From contig JAIUMV010000031.1 in the NCBI GenBank assembly GCA_022565395.1, forward strand, positions 1-39,311: a DNA stretch of 39,311 bases. The letters are read 5' to 3'. The stretch's first letter is position 1; each line of letters opens with the position of its first letter. This DNA comes from Marinobacter sp. Its GTDB lineage: Bacteria > Pseudomonadota > Gammaproteobacteria > Pseudomonadales > Oleiphilaceae. Positions 25,434-33,132 of the stretch are shown here, in pieces. The notes beneath the pieces were generated by a model. That model was given only the letters and a program-made list of their open reading frames with translations, did not search any database and was not told the DNA's origin. The position numbers and the translations under genes are program-made.

Positions 25434-25446
25434 AACCTCAGGGCGC
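25425..25446 (+). terminator. Hairpin on the stop codon of the DUF3426 gene
   Basis: GCGCCCTGA (25425-25433, containing the TGA stop) pairs perfectly with TCAGGGCGC (25438-25446) around AACC. No T-tract follows, so termination would need help. Downstream, GCGAAAAA (25516-25523) can pair with TTTTTCGC (25532-25539). Confidence 0.4.
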
Positions 25447-25550
25447 CCGCCTGTCACGTGGCCAACTGCGGCTGCGTCCGGTTACATTGTGACGAGCAAA
25501 AGTCAACCAGATAGAGCGAAAAATAATCAGTTTTTTCGCGCCTGTCCCCC

Positions 25551-25579
25551 TTCAATCACTGCAAGCTGAGGGGTATCAT
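25551..25579 (+). promoter_or_regulatory. dusB-fis promoter with GC-rich discriminator
   Basis: TTCAAT (25551-25556), 17 bp, TATCAT (25574-25579), then TGTCGCCCCC up to the probable start near 25586. A GC-rich discriminator after the -10 box is the mark of stringently controlled promoters and is known for fis in E. coli. Confidence 0.55.
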
Positions 25580-25656
25580 TGTCGCCCCCTGAGCTGGTCG
25601 ACATTTGATCAGCCAGAGATCCCGGTGACCCTGTACTGCGCGCGGACTTCAAGCTC

Positions 25657-26655
25657 ATGCTACCGACGGTAACCATTGGCCCCTACACCCTGCCTAACGC
25701 CCTGATCCTGGCGCCCATGGCAGGTGTGACGGACAGACCATTTCGGCTCTTGTGCCGTCGCCTCGGCGCTGGCCTGGCGGTTTCCGAAATGGTGATTGCC
25801 GACAGCAGCCTCTGGCATACCCGCAAGTCCCGGCTGCGTCTTGATCACACCGGCGAGCCGGAGCCCCGTTCAGTACAGATTGCTGGCGGCGATCCGGACA
25901 TGCTGGCACAGGCGGCACGCCTGAATGCCGAGCATGGTGCCCAGATCATCGATATCAACATGGGCTGCCCCGCCAAGAAAGTCTGTAACAAGGCGGCGGG
26001 CTCGGCCCTGATGAAAGATGAGGCGCTGGTACAGGCTATCCTCACAGCCGTGGTCAAGGCCGTAGAGGTGCCGGTCACCCTGAAAATGCGTACCGGCTGG
26101 GACCGGGATAACCGCAATGCCCTGAACATTGCCCGCATGGCCGAAGACGCCGGCATCCAGGCCCTGGCCATTCATGGCCGTACCCGGGCTGACGCATACC
26201 AGGGCGAGGCGGAATACGACACCATCGCGGAGGTAAAGTCCCGGATCAGCATTCCGGTATTCGCCAATGGTGACATTACCACGCCGGAACAGGCCCGCCA
26301 GGTGCTGCAGCACACCGGTGCCGATGGCCTGCTGATTGGCAGAGCCGCTCAGGGCCGCCCTTGGATCTTCCGGGAGATTGACCACTATTTGCGGACAGGC
26401 ACCCACCTGCCCGCCCCCTCACTGGATGAGGTTGAAGCCATTCTGCTGGAGCATGTGCAGGACCTGCACGGCTTCTATGGAGAAACCATGGGCGTGCGCA
26501 TCGCACGCAAACATGTGGGCTGGTATTTGCAGGCCCACGATGAAAACCGACAGTTCAGAAAACGGTTCAACGCGATCGAAACGACCGCAGAACAGTTCGA
26601 CATTATTCGACATTACTTTGCAAGCATCAGGAATGGAGAGGTATTTGCAGCATGA
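25657..26655 (+). CDS. dusB: tRNA-dihydrouridine synthase B
   Basis: A 332-aa FMN-dependent enzyme that reduces specific uridines of tRNA to dihydrouridine. The TIM barrel begins [12 protein letters not shown] (19-30). The catalytic Cys104 lies in [16 protein letters not shown] and substrate contacts come from LKMRTGWD and AIHGRTR, and [12 protein letters not shown] is the phosphate-binding end. A helical tRNA-binding domain fills the last 90 residues. It overlaps fis by 4 bp (ATGA), the conserved dusB-fis operon in which dusB helps translation of fis in enteric bacteria. Confidence 0.95.
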   Translation: MLPTVTIGPYTLPNALILAPMAGVTDRPFRLLCRRLGAGLAVSEMVIADSSLWHTRKSRLRLDHTGEPEPRSVQIAGGDPDMLAQAARLNAEHGAQIIDINMGCPAKKVCNKAAGSALMKDEALVQAILTAVVKAVEVPVTLKMRTGWDRDNRNALNIARMAEDAGIQALAIHGRTRADAYQGEAEYDTIAEVKSRISIPVFANGDITTPEQARQVLQHTGADGLLIGRAAQGRPWIFREIDHYLRTGTHLPAPSLDEVEAILLEHVQDLHGFYGETMGVRIARKHVGWYLQAHDENRQFRKRFNAIETTAEQFDIIRHYFASIRNGEVFAA

Positions 26656-26960
26656 CCGCTGAGACACTGGTAAATGACACTGCAATCACAGTGCAGGATT
26701 CGCAAAAACTGCAAGCGTTGACCCCCGATGGCACAGTCACCCTGCGCGACAGCGTGGAAGTGGCATTAAAGAACTACTTTACACAACTGGACGGCGCACC
26801 CGTCACTGACGTGTACCAGCTGGTTCTCAATGAGGTTGAAGCACCGCTGCTGGAGCAGGTCATGCGCTACACGCGCAACAACCAGACCAAGGCATCCGTT
26901 ATGCTGGGTCTGAACCGTGGCACCCTGCGCAAGAAACTGAAGCAATACGGCCTGCTATAA
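26652..26960 (+). CDS. fis: DNA-binding protein Fis
   Basis: A 102-aa nucleoid protein that bends DNA and controls rRNA, recombination and many growth genes. The C-terminal helix-turn-helix (about 74-100; [29 protein letters not shown] in sequence) is nearly identical to that of enteric Fis, and the dimer helices precede it ([16 protein letters not shown]). The N-terminus is slightly longer and more diverged than the 98-aa E. coli form. It is translationally coupled to dusB. A weak GGGCCT...AGGCCC hairpin (26984-27014) follows. Confidence 0.95.
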   Translation: MTAETLVNDTAITVQDSQKLQALTPDGTVTLRDSVEVALKNYFTQLDGAPVTDVYQLVLNEVEAPLLEQVMRYTRNNQTKASVMLGLNRGTLRKKLKQYGLL

Positions 26961-27048
26961 GTTCAGCCTGTCGGCATCCGTGAGGGCCTTCTGACCACCG
27001 TGTCTGCGAGGCCCTTCCTCATGACTCCCTAATGAATCGAAAACAACC

Positions 27049-28629
27049 ATGGCACACCAGGCAAACATCCCAGTCCGTCGGGCATTGATCAGTGTATCCG
27101 ACAAATCCGGCATCGTTGAATTCGCCCAGCAACTCAGCCAGCGTGGCATTGCACTGCTGTCCACCGGTGGCACCTTCAAGCTGCTGCAAGCAAACGGCAT
27201 AGCGGTTACCGAAGTTTCTGACCACACCGGTTTTCCTGAAATGATGGATGGCCGGGTCAAGACCCTGCATCCGAAAATTCACGGTGGTATTCTCGGCCGT
27301 CGCGGCACCGACGATGCCATCATGGCAGAGCATGGTATCGACGCCATCGATATGGTGGTGGTCAACCTCTACCCCTTTGAAGCCACCATCGCCAACCCGG
27401 ACTGTGACCTCGCCACTGCGATTGAAAACATCGATATCGGCGGCCCCACCATGGTCCGCGCGGCTGCCAAGAACCATAACGACGTTGCCATTGTGGTCAA
27501 TGCCAGTGACTATGATGCCGTGCTGCGTGAGCTGGATGATCTGGATGGCGCCCTGAGCTTTGAGACCCGTTTTGATCTCGCCGTCAAAGCCTTTGAGCAT
27601 ACCGCGGGCTACGATGGCGCTATTGCCAACTATCTGGGGGGCCGCACCGCCGACAACCAGAACGAAGACTTCCCCCGCACCTTCAATACCCAGTTTATCA
27701 AGGTGCAGGATATGCGTTACGGCGAAAACCCCCATCAGCGGGCAGCCTTCTACGCCGAGCGCAACCCGAGGGAAGCCTCCGTGGCTACCGCAAAACAATT
27801 GCAAGGCAAAGAGCTGTCCTATAACAACGTGGCAGACACCGACGCTGCGCTAGAATGCGTCAAACCCTTTGCTGACCCGGCCTGTGTTATCGTCAAGCAC
27901 GCCAACCCTTGTGGTGTTGCCATTGGCAGCGATGTTCTGCAAGCCTACGAGCTGGCCTACGCCACTGACCCCACATCGGCCTTTGGCGGCATTATCGCCT
28001 TCAACCGAGAGCTGGATGCCACCACCGCAAAATCCATCATCGACCGCCAGTTCGTTGAGGTCATCATTGCCCCCAGCGTAACGCCGGAAGCGGCAGAGCT
28101 GGTCGCCAGCAAGAAAAACGTAAGGCTGCTGGCCTGCGGCGAATTTGCCGACAGCCGCGCCAAGGCCATGGACTACAAACGGGTGACCGGTGGCCTGCTG
28201 GTACAGGATCGTGATCTGGGTATGGTTGCCATGGATGACGTCAAGGTGGTCACCACGCGCCAGCCCAGCGAAGCAGAGCTCAATGACCTGCTATTCGCCT
28301 GGGAAGTGGCCAAGTACGTCAAATCCAATGCCATCGTCTATGCCCGTGCAGGCCGCACCATCGGTATCGGTGCTGGCCAGATGAGCCGCGTATACAGCGC
28401 CCGCATTGCCGGCATCAAAGCCGCCGACGAAGGTCTGGAAGTCAAAGGCTCAGTCATGGCCTCTGACGCCTTCTTCCCGTTCCGCGATGGTATAGATGCC
28501 GCTGCAGCCGCAGGTATTACCGCCGTCATCCAGCCTGGCGGCTCCATGCGGGACCAGGAAGTTATCGACGCGGCCAATGAACATGGCATTGCCATGGTAT
28601 TCACCGGCATGCGCCATTTCCGTCACTGA
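27049..28629 (+). CDS. purH: Bifunctional AICAR transformylase / IMP cyclohydrolase
   Basis: A 526-aa enzyme catalysing the last two steps of IMP synthesis. The N-terminal MGS-like cyclohydrolase domain (about 1-200) starts [20 protein letters not shown] and has the HPKIHGGIL motif. The C-terminal AICAR transformylase domain follows with [27 protein letters not shown] (catalytic Lys-His) and [15 protein letters not shown]. Length matches E. coli (529 aa). No PurR-like operator is visible in the 88 bp after fis. purD follows after 26 bp. Confidence 0.97.
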   Translation: MAHQANIPVRRALISVSDKSGIVEFAQQLSQRGIALLSTGGTFKLLQANGIAVTEVSDHTGFPEMMDGRVKTLHPKIHGGILGRRGTDDAIMAEHGIDAIDMVVVNLYPFEATIANPDCDLATAIENIDIGGPTMVRAAAKNHNDVAIVVNASDYDAVLRELDDLDGALSFETRFDLAVKAFEHTAGYDGAIANYLGGRTADNQNEDFPRTFNTQFIKVQDMRYGENPHQRAAFYAERNPREASVATAKQLQGKELSYNNVADTDAALECVKPFADPACVIVKHANPCGVAIGSDVLQAYELAYATDPTSAFGGIIAFNRELDATTAKSIIDRQFVEVIIAPSVTPEAAELVASKKNVRLLACGEFADSRAKAMDYKRVTGGLLVQDRDLGMVAMDDVKVVTTRQPSEAELNDLLFAWEVAKYVKSNAIVYARAGRTIGIGAGQMSRVYSARIAGIKAADEGLEVKGSVMASDAFFPFRDGIDAAAAAGITAVIQPGGSMRDQEVIDAANEHGIAMVFTGMRHFRH

Positions 28630-28655
28630 CAACAAGATTTCAACGAGGACGCTCC

Positions 28656-29942
28656 ATGAATATCCTGATTATTGGTAGTGGCGGGCGTGAGCATGCCCTG
28701 GCCTGGAAAGCGGCCCGCTCGCCGCTGGCCGACGAAGTCTATGTTGCCCCGGGCAACGCTGGCACCGCCCGCGAGCCCAACCTGGAAAATGTCGACCTTG
28801 ATGTACTGGACCTGGAAGGCCTGGCCAATTTTGCCGAACAGAATCAGATCGGCCTGACCATTGTTGGCCCCGAAGCCCCCCTGGTGGCAGGCATTGTCGA
28901 CCTGTTCCGCAGCCGTGGCCTGCGCATCTTTGGCCCCACCCAGGGCGCCGCCCAGCTAGAGGGCTCCAAGGCCTTTACCAAGGACTTCCTCGCCCGCCAG
29001 CAGATTCCCACCGCCGCTTACCGCAGCTTTACCGAGGTGGAGCCCGCGCTGGACTATATCCGTGACCAGGGTGCGCCCATCGTCGTCAAAGCCGACGGCC
29101 TGGCCGCAGGCAAGGGCGTGATTGTGGCCATGACCGTGGCGGAAGCTGAAGATGCCGTGCGTGACATGCTGGCAGGCAACGCCTTTGGCGATGCGGGCAG
29201 CCGCGTGGTGGTTGAAGAGTTCCTCGACGGCGAGGAAGCCAGCTTTATCGTTATGGTGGATGGCGAGCACGTGCTGGCCATGGCCACCAGTCAGGATCAC
29301 AAGCGCGTTGGCGATGGCGACACCGGCCCCAACACCGGTGGCATGGGCGCTTACTCCCCCGCGCCAGTGGTTACTGACGCCGTACATCACCGCATCATGG
29401 AAGAGGTGATCTACCCCACCGTGCGAGGCATGGCCGCCGAGGGACACCCATACACCGGGTTCCTGTATGCCGGCCTGATGATTGATACCGACGGTGCGCC
29501 CAAGGTCATTGAGTTCAACTGCCGCTTCGGCGACCCCGAGACTCAGCCTATCATGCTGCGCATGCAGTCTGACCTGGTCGCCCTGTGTGATGCTGCCATC
29601 GATGGCAAGCTCGACACCTGCAGTTCTGACTGGGATGAACGGGCCGCTGTGGGCATTGTGATGGCCGCTGCGGGCTATCCCGGCAACTATCCCAAAGGCG
29701 ACGTCATCAACGGCCTGCCTAATAACGAGACAGACGGAGAGAAGGTGTTCCATGCTGGCACTCAGTTGCAGCAGGACCAGGTGGTCACCGCCGGTGGACG
29801 GGTACTCTGCGCCACCGCGCTGGGCCACTCTGTCACCGAAGCGCAGCAGCGCGCCTACGCCCTCGCGGCTACGGTGAACTGGCAAGGCGCCTTCTACCGC
29901 AAGGATATTGCCTACCGCGCCATTGCCCGCGAGCAGGGCTGA
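28656..29942 (+). CDS. purD: Phosphoribosylamine-glycine ligase (GAR synthetase)
   Basis: A 428-aa ATP-grasp enzyme joining glycine to phosphoribosylamine in purine synthesis. Motifs include the N-terminal NILIIGSGGREHALAWK, the ATP-binding VVKADGLAAGKGVIVA, and the PurD signature RFGDPETQP that binds metal and substrate. GAGG stands 8 nt before the ATG. It forms an operon with purH, the usual purHD order. The next gene is 354 bp away, behind a terminator-like hairpin. Confidence 0.97.
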   Translation: MNILIIGSGGREHALAWKAARSPLADEVYVAPGNAGTAREPNLENVDLDVLDLEGLANFAEQNQIGLTIVGPEAPLVAGIVDLFRSRGLRIFGPTQGAAQLEGSKAFTKDFLARQQIPTAAYRSFTEVEPALDYIRDQGAPIVVKADGLAAGKGVIVAMTVAEAEDAVRDMLAGNAFGDAGSRVVVEEFLDGEEASFIVMVDGEHVLAMATSQDHKRVGDGDTGPNTGGMGAYSPAPVVTDAVHHRIMEEVIYPTVRGMAAEGHPYTGFLYAGLMIDTDGAPKVIEFNCRFGDPETQPIMLRMQSDLVALCDAAIDGKLDTCSSDWDERAAVGIVMAAAGYPGNYPKGDVINGLPNNETDGEKVFHAGTQLQQDQVVTAGGRVLCATALGHSVTEAQQRAYALAATVNWQGAFYRKDIAYRAIAREQG

Positions 29943-30296
29943 TGTGAGGGGGGCTGCGATGGTACTGGCCAACCAGCGCTGTCGCAGCCTCTGCCAACAG
30001 GTTTTACTCCGCCGTAACATACGGTCACAGGCACTACAGCAGGTCTCCATCGGATACGAAAATGATAAACTCCGTAATGTTTCAGAGGTTTTCTGCTAAA
30101 AAATAACCTGTAGACTGTACAAGTTGGGCTATCTTAATGATTTGACGGCATTCAGTGTCGATCAGGTCACACTTTATGTCCATACTCAGGGTGCCGCAGA
30201 AATACAAACCCGTCTTACTGCGGCAGCACCGGTTTTTTTTCAGCGATACGCCGGTGGCCCAACAATAACGGTAAAGTACGCGACGGACTCTATTGA
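29943..30296 (+). promoter_or_regulatory. Leader and intergenic region upstream of the M23 peptidase
   Basis: A 354-bp gap without a convincing gene, becoming AT-rich after 30060. It contains a small palindrome CCGT-AACAT-ACGG (30012-30024), an AGGTT...AACCT hairpin around 30089-30112, a weak -10-like TATCTT near 30129, and the terminator-like element at 30190-30240. No Zur-type box was found, although mepM is zinc-regulated in E. coli. Confidence 0.4.
30190..30240 (+). terminator. Terminator-like hairpin in the leader of the M23 peptidase gene
   Basis: GGTGCCGCAG (30190-30199) pairs with CTGCGGCA-G-CACC (30218-30230) with a single bulge and an 18-nt loop, followed by GG and eight T (30233-30240). 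It ends 56 bp before the peptidase ATG. It may end purHD read-through, end a small RNA, or act as an attenuator for the gene below. Confidence 0.65.
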
Positions 30297-31862
30297 ATGC
30301 TGCGTTTTTTCAGAGCGTTACCAAAGGCCCACAAAATTGCCCTGGCTGCAGCGGGCAGTGCTGTCGTGCTATTGACGGTTACCGGTCTCTCAGACCGGTC
30401 TGAGCCAATGACACCAGCTCAGCAGCAGCTCGCCAACGCCGCGTCTGACTGGTTGAGCCAGCGCAATCTGGCCTACAACATGCTTTCCAGCTATCAGGGC
30501 AATAACTGCCAGCTTACGGACAGCCCCCTGCGCAGCGCTTATGACGATGCGCCTGGTCTCGATACGGTGCTGATCAATGGCAATCTGGCGACTACACGCC
30601 CACCCTGCCTCACCAGCGAAGCCTATTTGATCGCCGCCACCTCCTACGTTGACTATGGCGACCTTGCCTTGTTCGGCGATGATGGCCAGAACTTCAGCGA
30701 TGAACTGACCTGGCACACCATCACACCAGACCTGCAGGACCGCTGGGACAGCTACCAGGTCAAAGCTGGCGATACCTTTGCGGCTGTCGCCCAGCGCGAA
30801 CTAGGGCTGGGCTACAGCGAAGCCATGCAGGTTCTGGCAGCATTGCCTGAACAGCGTTTGCTGACCCACTGGCGGGTCGGTGACAAGCTGGAGTTCCAGC
30901 GCGACCGTGACGGCAAGCTGTCGTCCCTGCGTCTGATGAAAGATGCCCGCACTGGCTACCTGATCGAACGGGATCTGGACGAACAGTTCGCCATCATCGA
31001 CATTCGCAAGAAAGGCGAAGCCACCCAGCGTATGGTTGCCGGCAGCGTCAGTGGCAGCTTTGCCGCTTCCGCCCGGGCCGCTGGCCTTTCAGCCGGTGAA
31101 GTGGCGCAACTGACCAACCTGCTGTCAAAACGGCTGGACTTCCGCCGTGACGCCCGTGCTGGCGATGCGTTTCAGGTGCTGGTTGAGTCCGAGGTCGTGG
31201 ATGGTCGCAATTTCGATACCCGCATCATGGCGGCCCGTTACACGGGGGCGCGCATGAACCTTACGGTTTTGCGCAATCCGGATGACAATCAGTTCTACAC
31301 ACCAGATGGCAAAGGCATTGAACCGGCCTTCGACCGCTATCCGTTTGCCGGCAACTTCCGGATCAGCTCGGCCTACAACCTGAATCGCAGACACCCGATT
31401 ACCCGCCGCATTGCACCTCACCGCGGCACGGACTTTGCCATGCCGATTGGCACTCCGATTCAATCACCAGCGGATGGCCGCGTGGAGCGGGTGGGCAATG
31501 ATCCCATTGCCGGCCGCTTTATGGTGATTCGCCATTACAATGGCTACCAGACCCGCTACCTGCATTTGCATCGCACCCTGGTTCGCCCCGGCACCCGCGT
31601 GGAAAAAGGCCAGCGCATCGCCCTGTCTGGCAATACCGGTCGCAGCACGGGGCCGCACCTGCACTACGAGGTGCTGGTCAATAACCAGCAGGTTAACCCC
31701 ATGCGGGTGGCCCTGCCGGAAAGCCGGGCCCTCAGCGGTCGGGAGTTGGTGGCCTTCCAGCGCCAGACCCAGGTCATCGTGGCGGCCCTTGACGGTGGCG
31801 AAACCGGTACTCTTATGTTGGCAGCCTCTGGCCAGCGCAGTACGCCCCCGGACGAAGGTTAA
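30297..31862 (+). CDS. M23 family murein endopeptidase (MepM-like) with OapA/LysM-like N-terminus
   Basis: A 521-aa peptidoglycan endopeptidase anchored by an N-terminal membrane helix (about 12-30). A middle region with an OapA/LysM-like segment (WDSYQVKAGDTFAAVAQRELGLGYSEA, about 150-175) precedes the zinc M23 domain (about 345-480). Catalytic metal ligands are visible: His375 and Asp379 (HRGTDFA) and His456 (HLHYEV). Such enzymes cut peptide crosslinks to let the murein sacculus grow. The layout resembles E. coli MepM (YebA). The ribosome site is weak, and the gene is preceded by the terminator-like hairpin. Confidence 0.88.
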   Translation: MLRFFRALPKAHKIALAAAGSAVVLLTVTGLSDRSEPMTPAQQQLANAASDWLSQRNLAYNMLSSYQGNNCQLTDSPLRSAYDDAPGLDTVLINGNLATTRPPCLTSEAYLIAATSYVDYGDLALFGDDGQNFSDELTWHTITPDLQDRWDSYQVKAGDTFAAVAQRELGLGYSEAMQVLAALPEQRLLTHWRVGDKLEFQRDRDGKLSSLRLMKDARTGYLIERDLDEQFAIIDIRKKGEATQRMVAGSVSGSFAASARAAGLSAGEVAQLTNLLSKRLDFRRDARAGDAFQVLVESEVVDGRNFDTRIMAARYTGARMNLTVLRNPDDNQFYTPDGKGIEPAFDRYPFAGNFRISSAYNLNRRHPITRRIAPHRGTDFAMPIGTPIQSPADGRVERVGNDPIAGRFMVIRHYNGYQTRYLHLHRTLVRPGTRVEKGQRIALSGNTGRSTGPHLHYEVLVNNQQVNPMRVALPESRALSGRELVAFQRQTQVIVAALDGGETGTLMLAASGQRSTPPDEG

Positions 31863-31907
31863 CAACCTTAACCCTCTGAATTCCTTACCTCTGGTTGCAG
31901 TAATTAC

Positions 31908-31950
31908 CATTTCCGGCTAGTTTAGGACCCTCCTAGACTCGCCGGAAATG
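31908..31950 (+). promoter_or_regulatory. 20-bp-arm hairpin over the ribosome-binding region of the lipoprotein hydrolase
   Basis: The arm CATTTCCGGCTAGTTTAGGA (31908-31927) and its inverted copy (31931-31950) match at 18 of 20 positions around a CCC loop. The right arm contains the only purine-rich ribosome site candidate (GGAAATGGA, 31944-31952), and the ATG follows at 31956. No T-tract follows, so it is not a standard terminator. It could hide the ribosome site in RNA or be an operator in DNA. Confidence 0.7.
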
Positions 31951-31955
31951 GACCC

Positions 31956-32918
31956 ATGCTGCGTACTCATACCTCCCCTCTGTACCGTCTGCTGCTACTG
32001 CTGGTGCTGGCCCTGACGCTAGCCGGCTGCTCTCGCCAAACGCTGTTTGACACGGCCATGAACCACGAGCGCCGCGCCGCAGGGCTTGAGGTGCATACAC
32101 TGCAGATCCAGGATGGCCAGATCACCATCAGCTATGCCACCAATGCCCCCCAGGCGGAACGTGACACCATTCTGCTGATTCATGGCTTCGGCGCCAATAA
32201 GGAAAACTGGCACCGCATGGCCCGCCACCTGACCGCAGATTACAACGTCTACGCCCTTGACCTACCCGGCCACGGTGCCAGCAGCAAACCGCTGGATTTG
32301 CCCTACGGCGTTGTCGATCAGGTAGGGTATGTATTGCAAGCGATGGATGCTCTTGCGGTGAAACAGGCCCATATAGCTGGGAACTCCATGGGGGGCGCCA
32401 TATCCGCTGCCTTCGCCCGAGTGCACCCGGACAGAGTGATCACCGTCACCCTGTTTAACCCGGCAGGCTCCACCCGTTACCCGGCAGAACTGGATGACTA
32501 TCTGGCTCGCGGTGAGAACCCGCTAGTAGTGGAAAAACGAGGTGACTTCAAACGGCTGATGGCCTTTGCTCTGGAAGAGCGTCCGTTTATCCCCTGGCCG
32601 CTCACCAGCGTGTTGGAAGACCGGGCCATGGCCAATGAAGAAATCAACAACATCATCTTTGCGGCGCTGCGGACATCCGGGGAAACCGGCAGCCTGGAAG
32701 ACGAAATGCCCTATATCCAGGCCCCCACCCTGATCATCTGGGGTGACCAGGACCGGGTCCTGAACTATCGCAACGCCGAAGTGTTCAACGACCTGATCCC
32801 CGACAGCCGCAAGGTCATACTCCCCAATATCGGCCACGCGCCGATGATCGAAACGCCGAAAGTGTCCGCGGCCTTAATGACCGAGTTTATCCGGGAAGTG
32901 CAAAGTCGCAGTTACTGA
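31956..32918 (+). CDS. Alpha/beta-hydrolase lipoprotein (lipase/esterase-like)
   Basis: A 320-aa protein with a lipoprotein signal peptide. Hydrophobic residues 10-23 end in the lipobox LAGC, so Cys25 would be lipidated and the protein tethered to the membrane. The hydrolase fold shows the oxyanion motif HGFG (76-79), nucleophile Ser144 in GNSMGG, Asp266 in WGDQDRV and His294 in NIGHAPMIE, a complete triad. A cap domain lies at about 170-245. The natural ester substrate is unknown; lipases and esterases of oil- or lipid-degrading marine bacteria are similar. It is 93 bp after the M23 peptidase and preceded by a long hairpin over its ribosome site. Confidence 0.9.
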   Translation: MLRTHTSPLYRLLLLLVLALTLAGCSRQTLFDTAMNHERRAAGLEVHTLQIQDGQITISYATNAPQAERDTILLIHGFGANKENWHRMARHLTADYNVYALDLPGHGASSKPLDLPYGVVDQVGYVLQAMDALAVKQAHIAGNSMGGAISAAFARVHPDRVITVTLFNPAGSTRYPAELDDYLARGENPLVVEKRGDFKRLMAFALEERPFIPWPLTSVLEDRAMANEEINNIIFAALRTSGETGSLEDEMPYIQAPTLIIWGDQDRVLNYRNAEVFNDLIPDSRKVILPNIGHAPMIETPKVSAALMTEFIREVQSRSY

Positions 32919-32933
32919 TAAAAAACAGGGTTA

Positions 32934-33110
32934 GCCGCGGAATCCACGGAATCCACGGAAAAAAACAGAACAGCCATGTAAAGACTTGCCACGGACGGCA
33001 CGGACACACACTGACAACAAATATGTTCTTTCTTTGGCTTTTGTCCGTGTTGTCCGTGGCTAAAAGTGTCTTTGTCAGTATTTTTCCGTGGATTCCGCGG
33101 GTTCCGCGGC
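32934..33110. repeat. Nested inverted-repeat element (CCACGGA/CCGCGGA type)
   Basis: Outer arms 32934-32963 and 33081-33110 match at 28 of 30 positions when inverted. Inner arms 32988-33006 and 33042-33060 (GCCACGGACGGCACGGACA and its near-complement) match at 17 of 19. Each arm is itself made of short tandem units (CACGGA, CGCGGAATC). The element fills the 214-bp gap between two convergent genes, and as RNA would fold into one long double hairpin. The open frame crossing it is a by-product of the repeats. Confidence 0.85.
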
Positions 33111-33132
33111 AAAAAACACCCCACAGATCAGA

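Noticed and set aside
29943-30296. A Zur box before the M23 peptidase, as at E. coli mepM
   Set aside because: No TGTTA-N5-TAACA or near match is present in the gap.
32912-33124. A 70-aa minus-strand open frame with PRNPRNPRK and FSVDSVDS repeats
   Set aside because: It coincides exactly with the inverted-repeat element; its amino-acid repeats come from the DNA repeat and there is no ribosome site.
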